A DNA stretch of 64,000 bases, taken from assembly GCF_003569745.1 (NCBI RefSeq), contig NZ_AP018498.1:2269001-2333000 (forward strand). The letters are read 5' to 3'. Each line of letters opens with the position of its first letter. The stretch's first letter is position 1. The notes below the pieces were generated by a model. It had not been told where the DNA came from. It saw nothing but the letters and a program-made list of their open reading frames with translations, and ran no database searches. Below, piece by piece: positions 1-9,837 of this stretch. The translations under genes and the position numbers were made by a program. The DNA comes from Altererythrobacter sp. B11. GTDB taxonomy: Bacteria; Pseudomonadota; Alphaproteobacteria; Sphingomonadales; Sphingomonadaceae.

Positions 1-49
1 GCCGCCGCTGGATGAAAAGCAGGAGCTCGTGCTGTTTGGCGGTCAACAT
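1..49 (-). CDS. lexA: LexA repressor, N-terminal fragment (cut by window edge)
   Basis: Only the first 16 codons are present. They read MLTAKQHELLLFIQRR, which matches the start of alphaproteobacterial LexA, the SOS repressor that binds DNA and cleaves itself when RecA is activated. The start ATG is at 47-49, with GAGGAG a few bases upstream as ribosome binding site. An SOS box lies directly upstream, as expected for autoregulation. moeA ends 70 bases upstream on the same strand. Nothing can be said about the catalytic half. Confidence 0.85.
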   Translation of the reverse strand, partial: MLTAKQHELLLFIQRR

Positions 50-67
50 GAAGCCACTCCTCGAGAT

Positions 68-94
68 GTTCCAATTCGGGAACGAACATGGAAC
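68..94 (-). promoter_or_regulatory. SOS box (LexA operator) upstream of lexA
   Basis: On the minus strand this region contains GTTC-CATGTTC-GTTC (plus-strand GAAC at 80-83 and 91-94), which is the alphaproteobacterial SOS consensus GTTC-N7-GTTC. A further GTTC at 68-71 makes an inverted half with GAAC 80-83. It sits 31 bases upstream of the lexA start, so it is very likely the autoregulatory operator. Confidence 0.8.
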
Positions 95-118
95 AATTAG
101 GCAACCCGCGCTTGCCCG

Positions 119-1324
119 TCAAGCAATTCCGCCATTCTCGAGCAGATAGGCCTGAACCATCTCTCCTGCCCGCGCTGCGGGGGCGCCGATCTCCCGCCGG
201 ATCAGCGCGTCTGCGCTGCCCAGCGCGGCAAGGGCGCTGCTGTCCTGCTGCGCGATCGGCGCGAGCCCGCCGGGATCGAGGCGCGCGCGGACGAATTCCA
301 GCCGCCCGCCCACGCCGGGCAAATCGCCGGCCAGGGGGAAGCCGAGAAGGCGGGGAAGGGGCTCCGCCGCGCCGGCGATGCGGCGCAGCAGCGGCAGCAG
401 GAAAAGGAACGCGGTGACATAGCTCGACACCGGATTACCCGGCAGACCGAGCACGATCTGCCGCCCGCGCCGGGCCACCAGCAGCGGCTTGCCCGGCTTC
501 ATCGCCACGCGCCAGAAATCGATCCGCGCACCCCAGGCCTCCAGCGCGGGGCGGACAAGATCGTGATCGCCCACCGACGCTCCGCCGCTGGTGACCACCA
601 CATCGGCCCCTTCGGTACGGGCGAGAGCGTCTGCAAGGGCGCCAAGATCGTCCCTGACCGGACCGATCCGCATGACCGATCCAGCCCAAGGCGCGGCCAT
701 GGCAGCGAGCATGGCCCCGTTACTGGCGGGAATGCGATGCGGCGGACAGTTCTCGGGCGTCTCGGCCAGTTCGTCCCCGCTGTCGATCACGACGAGCGCG
801 GGGCGCTGGCCGACAGGCACCGAGGCATGGCCGGCGGAGATTGCGAGGGCGATCTGCGCCGGGCCGAGCCGGGTGCCGCCCGCGAGCAGGCCAGCCCCGC
901 GGCGGAAATCAAAGCCCGCTCGGCGCACATGACGCGGCGCAGCCTCTCCTGCGGGGGCGAGCGTGAGCCGCTCACCCTCTCCCACCGCCTCTTCCTGCAG
1001 CAGAACGGCCCCACCTTCTGCCGGCATCAGCGCGCCGGTGGAGATGCGGATCGCTTCTCCCCGCCGGAGCGCGCCCGCAAACGGGTGCCCGGCCGCGCTT
1101 TCGCCCACCACCTTCCACGGACCGGAGAGATCATCCGCGCGCATGGCATAGCCATCCATGGCCGAGAGGTCCGCCGCCGGCTGATCGCGCTGCGCTGCCA
1201 GCTCGGCCGCAAGAAAGCGCCCCAATGCCGCCTCGACCGGCAGGGTTTCGCTGCCGCGCGGCTCTGCCATTGCGAGCAGCCGCGCCTGCGCCTCACCAAG
1301 CGGAATGGGTTCCGGCAGACTCAT
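119..1324 (-). CDS. moeA: Molybdopterin molybdenumtransferase MoeA
   Basis: 401 residues, the usual length for MoeA. The enzyme inserts molybdate into adenylylated molybdopterin, the last step of molybdenum cofactor synthesis, in the cytoplasm. The central MoCF-binding domain is visible: [11 protein letters not shown] followed by KPGKPLL and GLPGNPVSS, the family signatures for nucleotide/pterin binding. The N-terminal segment contains AMDGYA, also typical. The start overlaps the moaC stop by four bases, so the two are translationally coupled. The 3' end lies just before the lexA promoter. Confidence 0.93.
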   Translation of the reverse strand: MSLPEPIPLGEAQARLLAMAEPRGSETLPVEAALGRFLAAELAAQRDQPAADLSAMDGYAMRADDLSGPWKVVGESAAGHPFAGALRRGEAIRISTGALMPAEGGAVLLQEEAVGEGERLTLAPAGEAAPRHVRRAGFDFRRGAGLLAGGTRLGPAQIALAISAGHASVPVGQRPALVVIDSGDELAETPENCPPHRIPASNGAMLAAMAAPWAGSVMRIGPVRDDLGALADALARTEGADVVVTSGGASVGDHDLVRPALEAWGARIDFWRVAMKPGKPLLVARRGRQIVLGLPGNPVSSYVTAFLFLLPLLRRIAGAAEPLPRLLGFPLAGDLPGVGGRLEFVRARLDPGGLAPIAQQDSSALAALGSADALIRREIGAPAARAGEMVQAYLLENGGIA

Positions 1325-1791
1325 GCCGCGCGCCAGGTGCCGCTCTTGCCGCCGGTCTTTTCCAGCAGGCGGATGCTCTCGATTACCATGCCCTTGTCGA
1401 TCGCCTTGGCCATGTCGTAAATCGTCAGCAGCGCGAGGGAGACGGCTGTCATCGCTTCCATCTCCACGCCGGTGCGGCCGGTGAGCGAGGCGCGCGCGGT
1501 CACCTCCACGCTGTCATCCGCGAAGGTGAAGTCCACCGTCACCGCGTCCAGCGCGAGGGGGTGGCACAGCGGAATCAGGTCACCCGTGCGCTTGGCCGCC
1601 ATGATGCCGGCGATGCGCGCGGCGGCCAGCACGTCGCCCTTGGGCCCGCTGCCGTCCCGGATCGCATGAAGTGCTTCCGGGCTCATGCGAATGCGGCCCG
1701 TAGCGGTAGCGCTGCGTGCCGTTTCCGGCTTGCCGCCGACATCCACCATGCGCGCCGCGCCGCTCTCGTCGAGATGGGTAAGCCTGGTCAT
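1321..1791 (-). CDS. moaC: Cyclic pyranopterin monophosphate synthase MoaC
   Basis: 156 residues. MoaC works with the radical-SAM enzyme MoaA to turn GTP into cyclic pyranopterin monophosphate, the first stage of molybdenum cofactor synthesis. Visible family features are [10 protein letters not shown] near the start, [21 protein letters not shown] and [11 protein letters not shown], which together form the active-site pocket. It is the first gene of a moaC-moeA pair (four-base overlap). No moaA lies in the window. A conserved sequence of unknown role is found 34 bases upstream of the start (see 1825-1863). Confidence 0.95.
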   Translation of the reverse strand: MTRLTHLDESGAARMVDVGGKPETARSATATGRIRMSPEALHAIRDGSGPKGDVLAAARIAGIMAAKRTGDLIPLCHPLALDAVTVDFTFADDSVEVTARASLTGRTGVEMEAMTAVSLALLTIYDMAKAIDKGMVIESIRLLEKTGGKSGTWRAA

Positions 1792-1824
1792 CGGATCTGC
1801 TTTTGCTCCCTGGTGGATGGGCTG

Positions 1825-1863
1825 GCTGGAACACGCTGGAACAGGGTTCGTGCCAAAAAATTA
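1825..1863 (-). promoter_or_regulatory. Conserved upstream element, copy 1 (before moaC)
   Basis: Read on the minus strand it consists of a T run (six T), six bases, GAACCCTGTTCCA and a second TGTTCCA exactly ten bases after the first. The same arrangement appears at 51238-51275 upstream of ppdK. In both cases it lies in the same orientation relative to the downstream gene and close to its start. This is seen directly; a role as promoter or operator is inference. Confidence 0.5.
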
Positions 1864-1978
1864 TCCCGGTATATCATCTGTGTGCGAGTAGGATCGGCAG
1901 AGGGGGTGGAACATTTCGCATTCCCCGCCCATGCCGCGCCGGCCTGGCTGTAGGACAGGCGGGCATGGAGCCGCTCCG

Positions 1979-2350
1979 TCAGAACAAGCGCCCGCCATCG
2001 GGCACCTTCCTGTCGGGCGAGAACAGCACCACATGTCCTTCCTCATCGGGGAAGCCCAGGGTGAGCACCTCGCTCATCATCGGGCCGATCTGGCGCGGTG
2101 GGAAGTTGACCACCGCCGCCACCTGCCGCCCAATCAGATCATCCAGCAGGTAATGCTCCGTGATCTGCGCCGAGCTCCTCCTGAGGCCGATCGCGGGGCC
2201 GAAATCGATCAGCAGGCGATAGGCCGGCTTGCGCGCTTCGGGGAAGGGTTCCGCCTCCACGATGGTACCGACGCGAATGTCCACCTTGAGGAAATCCGCG
2301 AAGGCGATTTCGGGAGCGGCGGGAGCGGCGGGGTCGTGGTGCATATGCAT
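1979..2350 (-). CDS. csaA: CsaA-like tRNA-binding domain protein
   Basis: 123 residues forming a single EMAP-II / tRNA-binding OB fold, as in CsaA (about 110 residues), described as a secretion chaperone and also related to the C-terminal domain of MetRS. The core reads [18 protein letters not shown] near the N terminus, then [17 protein letters not shown] and [16 protein letters not shown], all characteristic of the family. A short His-rich stretch precedes the core; the ATG at 2348-2350 is used but translation could start two codons later. It is separated from moaC by 187 bases with its own possible control element, so it may not be co-transcribed. Confidence 0.85.
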   Translation of the reverse strand: MHMHHDPAAPAAPEIAFADFLKVDIRVGTIVEAEPFPEARKPAYRLLIDFGPAIGLRRSSAQITEHYLLDDLIGRQVAAVVNFPPRQIGPMMSEVLTLGFPDEEGHVVLFSPDRKVPDGGRLF

Positions 2351-2508
2351 CGTGCCGCTCTAGCCTTCATGGTCGGCGAGGACTAGACCGGCGCAAAGGC
2401 GGAAGACCGCCATGGGTTCGCGCGACCCGGCAGCAACCTGTCCTGCAAAGCCCGCCAGCGGGCGCTGCGGAGGAAACCCTGCCGGGGCGCAAGTGTATTG
2501 AAGGCGCA

Positions 2509-2856
2509 ATGGCACGGAAAACCGATCGCGCGCAAAGGCGGCTTATCGCCCTGAAGGCGCAAATGCGTGTGGGGGAGCACTGCGCCGAAATCACCATTGC
2601 CAATGTCTCCGCCACCGGGCTGCTGGCGAGGGCGGACTCACCCCCGACGGTGGGCACGCAGGTGGAAATCCTGCGGCGCGGAACGCGGATAGCGGGCGAG
2701 GTGGTATGGACTGCGGGGCGGCGCTTCGGCGTGCGCGCGCATGAGGAGATCGATCTGGCGGCGCTGCTGGGGGAATCGGGGATCGGGGCGAACCTTTCCC
2801 AGGCCGAATCGCGCCCGAGCGCCCAAACGGGCTGGTGGCACTGGCGGCGGAAATAG
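2509..2856 (+). CDS. PilZ domain protein (putative cyclic-di-GMP receptor)
   Basis: 115 residues. The N-terminal RxxxR motif is present (RAQRR at about residues 7-11), followed about 20 residues later by NVSATG, which fits the [D/N]xSxxG half of the c-di-GMP site. The rest is beta-rich up to about residue 80 (TQVEILRRGTRIAGEVVWTAGRRFGV). No other domain is attached, so it is likely an adaptor. The start ATG follows GAAGGCGCA. It stands alone on the plus strand between minus-strand genes. A second stand-alone PilZ protein is at 62503-62841. Confidence 0.75.
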   Translation: MARKTDRAQRRLIALKAQMRVGEHCAEITIANVSATGLLARADSPPTVGTQVEILRRGTRIAGEVVWTAGRRFGVRAHEEIDLAALLGESGIGANLSQAESRPSAQTGWWHWRRK

Positions 2857-2871
2857 CCGCGCGGGTGCCGC

Positions 2872-3660
2872 TCAGCCGGCCAGCAACGCGCGGGTCGCCT
2901 GCTCCACATCCGTTTCGCGCATCAGGCTTTCGCCAACCAGGAAGCAGCGCACGCCCGCGCGCGCCAGCCGCGCGCAATCGGCGTGGCTGTTGATACCGCT
3001 TTCACCCACCAGCAGCGTGCCTTCGGGGGCCAGCGGCGCCAGCCGTTCGGTGGTGCCGAGATCGGTAACGAAGCGCTTGAGATCGCGATTGTTCACTCCG
3101 ATCAGGCGCGACTGGAGCCGGGCGGCCCGTTCCATCTCGCCTTCGTTGTGCACTTCCACCAGCACATCCATGCCCCGTTCGATCGCGGCAGCTTCGATCT
3201 CCGCCATCTTCGCATCGTCCAGCGCGGCCACGATGATGAGGATTGCGTCCGCCCCGATCGCCCGGGCTTCGGCCACCTGCCAGGGATCGACCATGAAATC
3301 CTTGCGCAGCACGGGCAGCGAACAGGCGGCCCGCGCATCCACCAGAAAATCCTCATGCCCCTGGAAATAGGGGGCATCGGTGAGCACGGAGAGGCAGGCG
3401 GCGCCGCCCCGCTCATAGGCCACCGCATGTTCGGCCGGGCGGAAATCGGCGCGGATCAGGCCCTTGGAAGGCGATGCGCGCTTGATCTCCGCGATCAGCC
3501 CGAAGCCCGTGCCGGCCGATTTCGCTTCCAGCGCCCGGCGGAAGCCACGTGGGGCAGATTGGGCGGCGGCCAGCCGGTCAAGATCGGCCACGGTCGCCAG
3601 TGCCTTGCGCGCGGTGACCTCTTCGCGCTTCGTCGCGCAGATCTCGGTGAGTTTATCCAT
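2872..3660 (-). CDS. trpC: Indole-3-glycerol phosphate synthase
   Basis: 262 residues, a (beta/alpha)8 barrel that closes carboxyphenylaminodeoxyribulose phosphate to indole-3-glycerol phosphate in tryptophan synthesis. Family signatures: [11 protein letters not shown] (catalytic Lys and phosphate site), [33 protein letters not shown] and LVGESGI. The start at 3658-3660 ([14 protein letters not shown]) fits the family and has GGAACG upstream; an ATG four codons earlier has no clear ribosome binding site. It is the last gene of the trpE-G-D-C group, 48 bases after trpD. Confidence 0.95.
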   Translation of the reverse strand: MDKLTEICATKREEVTARKALATVADLDRLAAAQSAPRGFRRALEAKSAGTGFGLIAEIKRASPSKGLIRADFRPAEHAVAYERGGAACLSVLTDAPYFQGHEDFLVDARAACSLPVLRKDFMVDPWQVAEARAIGADAILIIVAALDDAKMAEIEAAAIERGMDVLVEVHNEGEMERAARLQSRLIGVNNRDLKRFVTDLGTTERLAPLAPEGTLLVGESGINSHADCARLARAGVRCFLVGESLMRETDVEQATRALLAG

Positions 3661-3708
3661 CGCGCGTTCCATGGCGGCGGCCGGCGGCGAAGTCGAGAGC
3701 GAAGGCGG

Positions 3709-4704
3709 TCAGCGCCGGGTGACGGCAACCCAGCAATCGAGCAGCGCCTTGGCCAGCCCCTTGTCGATGGCTTCGGCTGCTTCTTCCACGCCTTCGGCCC
3801 AGCTTTCCACTTCCTCCGCCACCAGCAGCGCGCCGGCGGCATTGAACAGCACGGCCTCGCGATAGGGGCCGGGGGCGCCCATCAGCAGATCGCGCAGGGC
3901 CGCCGCATTATGCGCCGGGTCGCCGCCGCGAATGGCCTCCACCGGGTGGCGCGGCAGGCCGGCATCGGCGGGATCGACGCGCGACATCCGTACCTCAGCG
4001 CCGGTGATCTGGGCCACTTCATTGCCGCCCGCCAAGCTCAGCTCGTCCAGCCCCTCGTCGCCGGAGACGACGAAGCTGCGCTCCGTGCCGAGCCGGGCCA
4101 GCGCCTCGGCATAGATGGGCACATAGGCGGGGCGGGCGATGCCGATCAGCTGCCGTTCCACGCGCGCGGGATTGGCGAGGGGGCCCATCAGGTTGAAGAT
4201 GGTGCGGCGGCCGATCTGGCGGCGGATCGGCATGATGCGCGCCATGGCGGGATGGTGCTTGGCGGCGAACAGGAAGCCGATGCCGAGATCAGCCAGCGTT
4301 TCCTCCGCAGTTTCCGCCGCGCGATCCAAATCGAGGCCGAGCGCCTCCAGCGTGTCCGCCGCGCCGGCCTTGGAGGAGGCGGCGCGGTTGCCGTGCTTGG
4401 CCACCGGCACACCGCAGGCCGCGACCACCAGGCTGACGGCGGTGGAGACGTTGAGGGTGTGGTGCCCGTCGCCCCCCGTGCCGCAGACGTCGATGGCGCC
4501 GGCAGGGGCCGTCACCGGGATCAGGCGGCTGCGCATCGCCCGCGCGGCGCCGGCGATTTCCGCTGCCACCTCGCCGCGTTCAGCCAGTTCGAGCAGGAAG
4601 CGGGCGACATCCTCGTCCGCATGGCGCCCGTCGAGCATGGCGCCGAAGGCATCTTCTGCCTCATCCTCCGCGAGCGGGCGCTCGACCGAAGGCAGGCCGG
4701 TCAC
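3709..4704 (-). CDS. trpD: Anthranilate phosphoribosyltransferase
   Basis: 331 residues. Transfers phosphoribose from PRPP to anthranilate. The PRPP-binding signature [16 protein letters not shown] and the following [14 protein letters not shown] and [10 protein letters not shown] are all present at family positions. The start is GTG and overlaps the trpG stop in a GTGA, indicating translational coupling. Unlike in enterobacteria it is not fused to the glutaminase domain. Confidence 0.95.
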   Translation of the reverse strand: MTGLPSVERPLAEDEAEDAFGAMLDGRHADEDVARFLLELAERGEVAAEIAGAARAMRSRLIPVTAPAGAIDVCGTGGDGHHTLNVSTAVSLVVAACGVPVAKHGNRAASSKAGAADTLEALGLDLDRAAETAEETLADLGIGFLFAAKHHPAMARIMPIRRQIGRRTIFNLMGPLANPARVERQLIGIARPAYVPIYAEALARLGTERSFVVSGDEGLDELSLAGGNEVAQITGAEVRMSRVDPADAGLPRHPVEAIRGGDPAHNAAALRDLLMGAPGPYREAVLFNAAGALLVAEEVESWAEGVEEAAEAIDKGLAKALLDCWVAVTRR

Positions 4705-5300
4705 GCCCGCGCCTTCGCTTCGAGCCCGCAGATCCGGAGGAAGTTGGCGAGGAGTTCGTGGCCGTGTTCGGTGGCGATGCTTTCCGGGTGGAACTGCACG
4801 CCGTGGATCGGCAATTCGGCATGGCGGAAACCCATCACCGCAGTGCCGTCGATTCCCGGGGTCTCGCTCTCCGCATTGATGACGAGGCTGTCGGGAATGC
4901 CTTCCACGATCAGCGAGTGATAGCGGGTGGCGGTGAAGGGGGAGGGCAGGCCGGCGAAGAGGCCGGTGCCGTCATGCGTCACCGGGCTGGTCTTGCCGTG
5001 CATCAGCCCGCCGCGGACGACGCGCCCACCGAAATGCTGGCCGATCGCCTGATGGCCCAGGCACACGCCCAGCAGCGGCCGCCGCTCCGCCGCGCAGGCG
5101 GCGACAAGATCGAGGCTGACGCCGGCTTCGTTCGGCGTGCAAGGGCCGGGCGAGATCAGGAAGCCGCTGGCACCCGATGCCAGCGCCTCGCGCGCGGTCA
5201 GCGCATCATTGCGCACCACCTCCACCTTCGCGCCCAGTTCCATCAGGTAATGGACGAGGTTGAAGGTGAAGCTGTCGTAATTGTCGATGACGAGGATCAT
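4701..5300 (-). CDS. trpG: Anthranilate synthase glutamine amidotransferase component
   Basis: 199 residues. Class I glutamine amidotransferase that supplies ammonia to Trp[15 protein letters not shown] at the start is diagnostic of TrpG/PabA; the nucleophile is Cys80 in LGVCLGHQ and the catalytic His lies in VQFHPES near the C terminus. The frame is open for 21 codons upstream, but the family start and the trpE stop at 5308 favour the ATG at 5298-5300. It could also serve p-aminobenzoate synthesis, since no separate pabA is visible. Confidence 0.95.
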   Translation of the reverse strand: MILVIDNYDSFTFNLVHYLMELGAKVEVVRNDALTAREALASGASGFLISPGPCTPNEAGVSLDLVAACAAERRPLLGVCLGHQAIGQHFGGRVVRGGLMHGKTSPVTHDGTGLFAGLPSPFTATRYHSLIVEGIPDSLVINAESETPGIDGTAVMGFRHAELPIHGVQFHPESIATEHGHELLANFLRICGLEAKARA

Positions 5301-5307
5301 GCGCGGC

Positions 5308-6828
5308 CTACTGCCCGAAACCGGGTTCGGCGGCAATCCGCGCCGCCTCGCGCGCGGCGGCAATCAGCGCGCCGGCCTTGTGGCGGCATTCGGCCGCTTC
5401 ATAGGCCGGCTCGCTATCGGCCACGATGCCCGCCCCGGCCTGTACATGCATCACCCCGTCCTTCACCACGGCGGTGCGCAGGACGATGCAGCTGTCGACT
5501 GAGCCATCGGGCGCGAAATAGCCGACGCCGCCGGCATAGGGGCCGCGCGTCTCCGGCTCCAGCTCGGCGATGACCTGACACGCGCGGATCTTGGGCGCGC
5601 CCGACACGGTACCCGCGGGGAAGCCGGCGAACAGCGCATCCAGCGCATCGCGATCCGCCGCCAGCCGGCCGACCACATTGCTGACGATGTGCATCACATG
5701 GCTGTAGCGCTCGATCGTGAAGCTGGCGGTGACAGCGACGCTGTCCGCCGCGGCCACGCGCCCGACATCGTTGCGCCCGAGGTCGAGCAGCATCAGATGT
5801 TCGGCGCATTCCTTCGGATCGGCCAGCAGGCTGCGCTCGTTCTCGCGATCCTCCGCCGCATTGGCACCGCGTGGGCGCGTGCCGGCGATCGGCCGGATCG
5901 TCACCTCGCCATCGCGCACGCGCACGAGGATTTCGGGGCTCGATCCCACCACGGCGAAGCCCGGCAGATCGAGGAAATAGAGGAAGGGCGAGGGGTTCAC
6001 CCGCCGCAGGGCCCGATAGAGCGCCAGCGGGGGCAGGGGGAAGGGGCAGGTGAAACGCTGCGCCAGCACCACCTGGAAGATGTCGCCCGCAGTGATATAC
6101 TCCTTCGCGCGGCGGACCATCTCGGCATAATCCGCCTCGTCCATCACCGGCTGCAGATCCATCGGCGGCAGCTGTTCCGCCTGTGGCAGCGGTGCGGGCC
6201 CGGCGGCGAGGCGGCGCAGCGCCTCGTCGATACGCTCGCCGGCGCGCTCCACTGCCAGCACCGGATCGCTTCCGCCCGCCCATACGGGGGCGATGCAGAA
6301 CAGATCGTCGGTCAGGCCGTCGAACACCAGGATCAGCGTGGGGCGCGCGAACAGCATGTCCGGCAGGTCGAGCTCGCTTTGCGGCGCGCGGGGCAGCTTC
6401 TCGACCAGGCCGATCGTCTCGTAGCCGAAATAGCCGACGAGGCAGGTAAGCGCGCTCGGCAGTTCCGGCGGCACGTCGATCCGGCAGGACTGGGCGAGGG
6501 CGCGCAGTTCCGTGAGGCTGTCGCGCTCCAGCGGTTCGAAGGCTTCGCGATCCTGCTGCCAGCGGCGGTTGACCTCGCAGGCGGCACCGCTCGCACGGAA
6601 CAGCAGATCGGGATCGAGGCCGAGGAAGGAATAGCGCCCGCGCACCGCGCCGCCTTCGACGGATTCGAGCAGGAAATCGCCGCGCCCCGGCTCGATCAGC
6701 TTGAGCGCCGCGCCGACCGGCGTCTCCGTGTCGGCCACGACCTTACGCCATACGAGCGCCGGCGCGCCCGATTGCAGGCGCTCGACTGCCGCCGCTGCGC
6801 GATCACCATCCGTAACGGGCCGGGACAC
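5308..6828 (-). CDS. trpE: Anthranilate synthase component I
   Basis: 506 residues. Converts chorismate to anthranilate with TrpG. The chorismate-binding domain is seen in the C-terminal half: [38 protein letters not shown] and [14 protein letters not shown]. The N-terminal domain carries the Trp feedback site, with LLESVEGG at about residues 53-60. The start codon is GTG. ppiD ends only 14 bases upstream, leaving no room for a trp leader or attenuator, so expression must come from the ppiD promoter or from inside ppiD. Confidence 0.95.
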   Translation of the reverse strand: MSRPVTDGDRAAAAVERLQSGAPALVWRKVVADTETPVGAALKLIEPGRGDFLLESVEGGAVRGRYSFLGLDPDLLFRASGAACEVNRRWQQDREAFEPLERDSLTELRALAQSCRIDVPPELPSALTCLVGYFGYETIGLVEKLPRAPQSELDLPDMLFARPTLILVFDGLTDDLFCIAPVWAGGSDPVLAVERAGERIDEALRRLAAGPAPLPQAEQLPPMDLQPVMDEADYAEMVRRAKEYITAGDIFQVVLAQRFTCPFPLPPLALYRALRRVNPSPFLYFLDLPGFAVVGSSPEILVRVRDGEVTIRPIAGTRPRGANAAEDRENERSLLADPKECAEHLMLLDLGRNDVGRVAAADSVAVTASFTIERYSHVMHIVSNVVGRLAADRDALDALFAGFPAGTVSGAPKIRACQVIAELEPETRGPYAGGVGYFAPDGSVDSCIVLRTAVVKDGVMHVQAGAGIVADSEPAYEAAECRHKAGALIAAAREAARIAAEPGFGQ

Positions 6829-6842
6829 GGACAGGGCAGGCC

Positions 6843-8771
6843 TCAGTTCGCGTTGCCGACGAGCTGCGCGCGCACCGCGTCAATCGCGGCCTGGTTCCGC
6901 TCGCTGCCGATCTGTGCCTGAACCGCTGCCATGAACTGTTCAGCGTATTCGTCGCCCGTCACATTACCCAGCTGGCTCGCGGTGGTGGCGATGATCGGAT
7001 CGTCTTGCTTGACCGTGCCCGGCTCGACCTTGTCGAGCTTCACGAGATACCAGCCGCCTTCGGCGCGTCCCTCGAGCTTCTTCACCGTGCCGGATGCCAT
7101 GCTGAAGAACAGTGCCAGCGGTGCGGGGACCTGGCCCTGCTGCGTCAATTCGCGGCGGGTCATGCTGATGCGTTCGGGCGGCGGAGTGCGCTTCTTTTCC
7201 TCGCTCATCGCCTGGGCGAGGCTCGCGCCTGCGGCGACGCGCTTCATCACGCGGTCGGCCGCCTGCTTCGCCGCGATGTTGCCCTGGCTGCGGCGCCAGG
7301 CGAGGGTCACGTCATCCTTGATCTCGGCCAGCGGTGCGACGGCCGAGGGGGTGATGTCCGAAGCTTCGAAGATAATGAAGGAGTCGTTGCCCAGCGTCGC
7401 CAGCTGCGGCTCGCCCTCGTCCATTTCGAACGCGGTGTTGAGCACCGGGCCGAGCTGTTCCGGCGCCGGCTCCCCGCTGCCGTACACGCGGCCGTCGGCG
7501 GTCAGCGGCTTGCTCACCACCGGATTGAGCTTCAGCTCCTTCGCCACATCGGCAAGGCTCCGCCCGTCCTCCAGCTCGCTTTCGATGCGCACCGTCAGGT
7601 CGTCCACGGCCTGGCGGCGCTGCTCGGCCGCCAGCGTATCGCGAATCTCGCCCCGCACATCGGCCAGCGCGCGGGCCGGCTGCTTGTTCACGGCGTCCAC
7701 CCGCAGCACATACCAGCCGAGCCCGCCCCGCGCAGGAGCGGCGATCGCGCCCTTCGCGGCGGAGAAGGCCGCCTGGGCGACGGCGGTGGAGGCCGAAGTG
7801 GTCAGTTCCGCCTGCGAAACGGGGCCGAGAGTGGTCGTGGCAAGACCCTTCTCCTTCGCCGCGGCTTCCAGCGACTTGCCGCCCTGCGCCTGCGCCGCAA
7901 TGGCGCGCGCATCGGCTTCGTTCGGCACCACGAGCTGGGTGAAGGTGCGCGTTTCCTTCGCGGCATATTGTGCCTTGTCGCGATTGAAGCGCGCCGCGAC
8001 CTGCGCCTCGGTCGGTTCCACCGGGCGGGCAAGCGCTTCCTCGCCAAAGGTGACATAGCGGATCACGCGCCGTTCGGGGCGGATGAAGTCGCTTTCGTGC
8101 GACTGGTAGAAGGCCTTAAGCTGCGCGTCGGTTGGCGCGCCTTCCGGGGCATAGAGCGCGGTCGGCAGCAGCGCGATTTCGCCGCTGCGTTCTTCCAGCA
8201 GCAGGGCGGCGTAACGCTGCGCGAGCTTTTGCGGCAACTGCGCATTGGCGGCCACCGGTGTCACCGCCTGCCGCGCGAGCAGACCCATGGCGAGATCATC
8301 CCGCACCGCGGCTTCGGTCAAACCCCGCTGGCGGATGGCCGCGAGGAAAGCGTTCTGGTCGAATGCGCCGTCAGGGCCGCGGAAGGCGGGAATCTGCAGG
8401 ATTTCGCTGTCGATCAGCCGGTCCCCGGCGCGCAGTCCGGACTGGCGCGCGAATTCCGCGATCGCGGCGCGGCGCAGCATCTGATCCAGCACCTCGTCGA
8501 TGCCGCCACGAGCGATGAAGGACTGCACGGTTACCCGAGGATCGCGCTGCCGCACCTGCTCCACCGCGTTGCTGACATTCATCGAAAGCTCGGAGGTGCT
8601 GATCTTGGAATCGCCCACCACGGCCACGCGGTCACCGCCCGAAACACCGCCGAAGGTTCCGGTATTGGCCACGTCCGAGCTGGCGAAGGCGAGGGCGATC
8701 AGCGCGAGGAACACCAGGGTGATGACGACGCCGAGCTTCGATTTGAAGAAGTTGCGAAAGAACTGGAGCAT
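6843..8771 (-). CDS. ppiD: Peptidyl-prolyl isomerase PpiD / SurA-like periplasmic foldase
   Basis: 642 residues. A membrane-anchored periplasmic folding factor: one N-terminal transmembrane helix (about residues 12-34, VVITLVFLALIALAFAS), a SurA-N-like domain with ARGGIDEVLDQMLRRAAI, and a rotamase-like domain in the middle (FTQLVVPNEADA, ARGGLGWYVLRVD). The start MLQFFRNFFKSKLG at 8769-8771 was chosen because it puts the membrane helix at the correct distance; the frame stays open for 61 more codons upstream, overlapping the divergent tpiA promoter region. First gene of the ppiD-trpEGDC unit. Confidence 0.88.
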   Translation of the reverse strand: MLQFFRNFFKSKLGVVITLVFLALIALAFASSDVANTGTFGGVSGGDRVAVVGDSKISTSELSMNVSNAVEQVRQRDPRVTVQSFIARGGIDEVLDQMLRRAAIAEFARQSGLRAGDRLIDSEILQIPAFRGPDGAFDQNAFLAAIRQRGLTEAAVRDDLAMGLLARQAVTPVAANAQLPQKLAQRYAALLLEERSGEIALLPTALYAPEGAPTDAQLKAFYQSHESDFIRPERRVIRYVTFGEEALARPVEPTEAQVAARFNRDKAQYAAKETRTFTQLVVPNEADARAIAAQAQGGKSLEAAAKEKGLATTTLGPVSQAELTTSASTAVAQAAFSAAKGAIAAPARGGLGWYVLRVDAVNKQPARALADVRGEIRDTLAAEQRRQAVDDLTVRIESELEDGRSLADVAKELKLNPVVSKPLTADGRVYGSGEPAPEQLGPVLNTAFEMDEGEPQLATLGNDSFIIFEASDITPSAVAPLAEIKDDVTLAWRRSQGNIAAKQAADRVMKRVAAGASLAQAMSEEKKRTPPPERISMTRRELTQQGQVPAPLALFFSMASGTVKKLEGRAEGGWYLVKLDKVEPGTVKQDDPIIATTASQLGNVTGDEYAEQFMAAVQAQIGSERNQAAIDAVRAQLVGNAN

Positions 8772-8892
8772 GGAAGGTGGTCTGCAATCTCTGACGTGTC
8801 GCGCGCTGGCGCCTTTGGTGGGCGCTTTATCCGGCCTGCGTCCCCGCCGCAACAGTGGACAGGCGGCTTGCCTCCCATGTGGAAAAGCTCTT

Positions 8893-8921
8893 TTGACAAC
8901 GGCTGCCGCGCGGACTAGCGG
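8893..8921 (+). promoter_or_regulatory. Possible sigma-70 promoter for tpiA
   Basis: A perfect -35 hexamer TTGACA at 8893-8898 is followed after 17 bases by TAGCGG, a weak -10. It lies in the 210-base divergent region between ppiD and tpiA, about 60 bases upstream of the tpiA start. Only the -35 match is good. Confidence 0.35.
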
Positions 8922-8981
8922 GCTCGATGCTTGGCCCCCGGAGGGGCTATTCAACCAACCTGTATTTTTCGAGGACTATAG

Positions 8982-9740
8982 ATGGCCCTGCGCCCCTATA
9001 TCGTTGGCAACTGGAAGATGCATGGCACCCGCGCCATGCTTTCGGAAGCTCGTGCGATTGACCGTGCAGCCGAACGGCTGCTCAAGGCCGAAGTGGCCCT
9101 CGCGCCGCCCTACACGCTGATCCACGCGACCCGCAAGGAAGCGACGCTGATCGGTGTGGGCGCGCAGGATTGCCATGCCGCGGAAGGCGGCGCCCACACC
9201 GGCGATATTTCCGCCGCCATGCTGAAGGACGCCGGAGCCGGCTTCGTGATCGTGGGCCATAGCGAACGGCGCGCCGATCACGGCGAAACCGACGCCGTGG
9301 TGAAGGCCAAGGCGGAAGCCGCGCTGGGTGCGGGCCTTTCCGCAATCGTATGCGTGGGCGAAACGGAAGCCGAACGCGATGCCGGAAAGGCGGAGGCGGT
9401 CGTTTCTGCCCAGCTCGAAGGCTCGTTGCCGACCGGCGATGGGGCGGCAGAAAAAGTCACCGTAGCTTATGAACCCGTCTGGGCGATCGGCACCGGCCGC
9501 ACCCCGACAGTGGAAGATGTGGGTGCGATGCACCGTTCGATCCGGCAGACGCTGGAACGGATCTATGGCGAAGCCGGGGCCCAGGTGCGCATTCTGTATG
9601 GCGGTTCGGTGAAGCCGGACAATGCCGCAGAACTGCTGGCGGCCGATGAGGTGGGCGGCGCCCTGGTGGGCGGAGCCAGCCTGACGGCGGAGCAGTTCCT
9701 TGGCATCATCGTCGCCGCGGCGGAGCTGGGCGAACATTGA
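8982..9740 (+). CDS. tpiA: Triosephosphate isomerase
   Basis: 252 residues. Interconverts dihydroxyacetone phosphate and glyceraldehyde 3-phosphate. Family signatures: VGNWKMHGT (substrate Lys), IVGHSERR (catalytic His), [12 protein letters not shown] (catalytic Glu) and [11 protein letters not shown] (phosphate loop). Ribosome binding site GAGGA is 8 bases upstream of the ATG. It begins a plus-strand run tpiA-secG-pyrG that is common in alphaproteobacteria. Confidence 0.97.
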   Translation: MALRPYIVGNWKMHGTRAMLSEARAIDRAAERLLKAEVALAPPYTLIHATRKEATLIGVGAQDCHAAEGGAHTGDISAAMLKDAGAGFVIVGHSERRADHGETDAVVKAKAEAALGAGLSAIVCVGETEAERDAGKAEAVVSAQLEGSLPTGDGAAEKVTVAYEPVWAIGTGRTPTVEDVGAMHRSIRQTLERIYGEAGAQVRILYGGSVKPDNAAELLAADEVGGALVGGASLTAEQFLGIIVAAAELGEH

Positions 9741-9837
9741 TCGCGCGTGGTCGCGCCGGACCGCCCGGTGCGATCCTTGCCCCGCCGGGCTACTGCGCCT
9801 ACATGGCGGGCGAATTGCCGAAAGCAGAGAACAGTTC

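Noticed and set aside
1825-1863. GTTC repeats before moaC and ppdK read as SOS boxes
   Set aside because: The half sites are six bases apart (10-base period), not seven as in the alphaproteobacterial box found before lexA, and neither gene is a typical SOS target.
6829-6842. trp attenuator upstream of trpE
   Set aside because: Only 14 bases separate ppiD and trpE; no leader peptide or stem fits.
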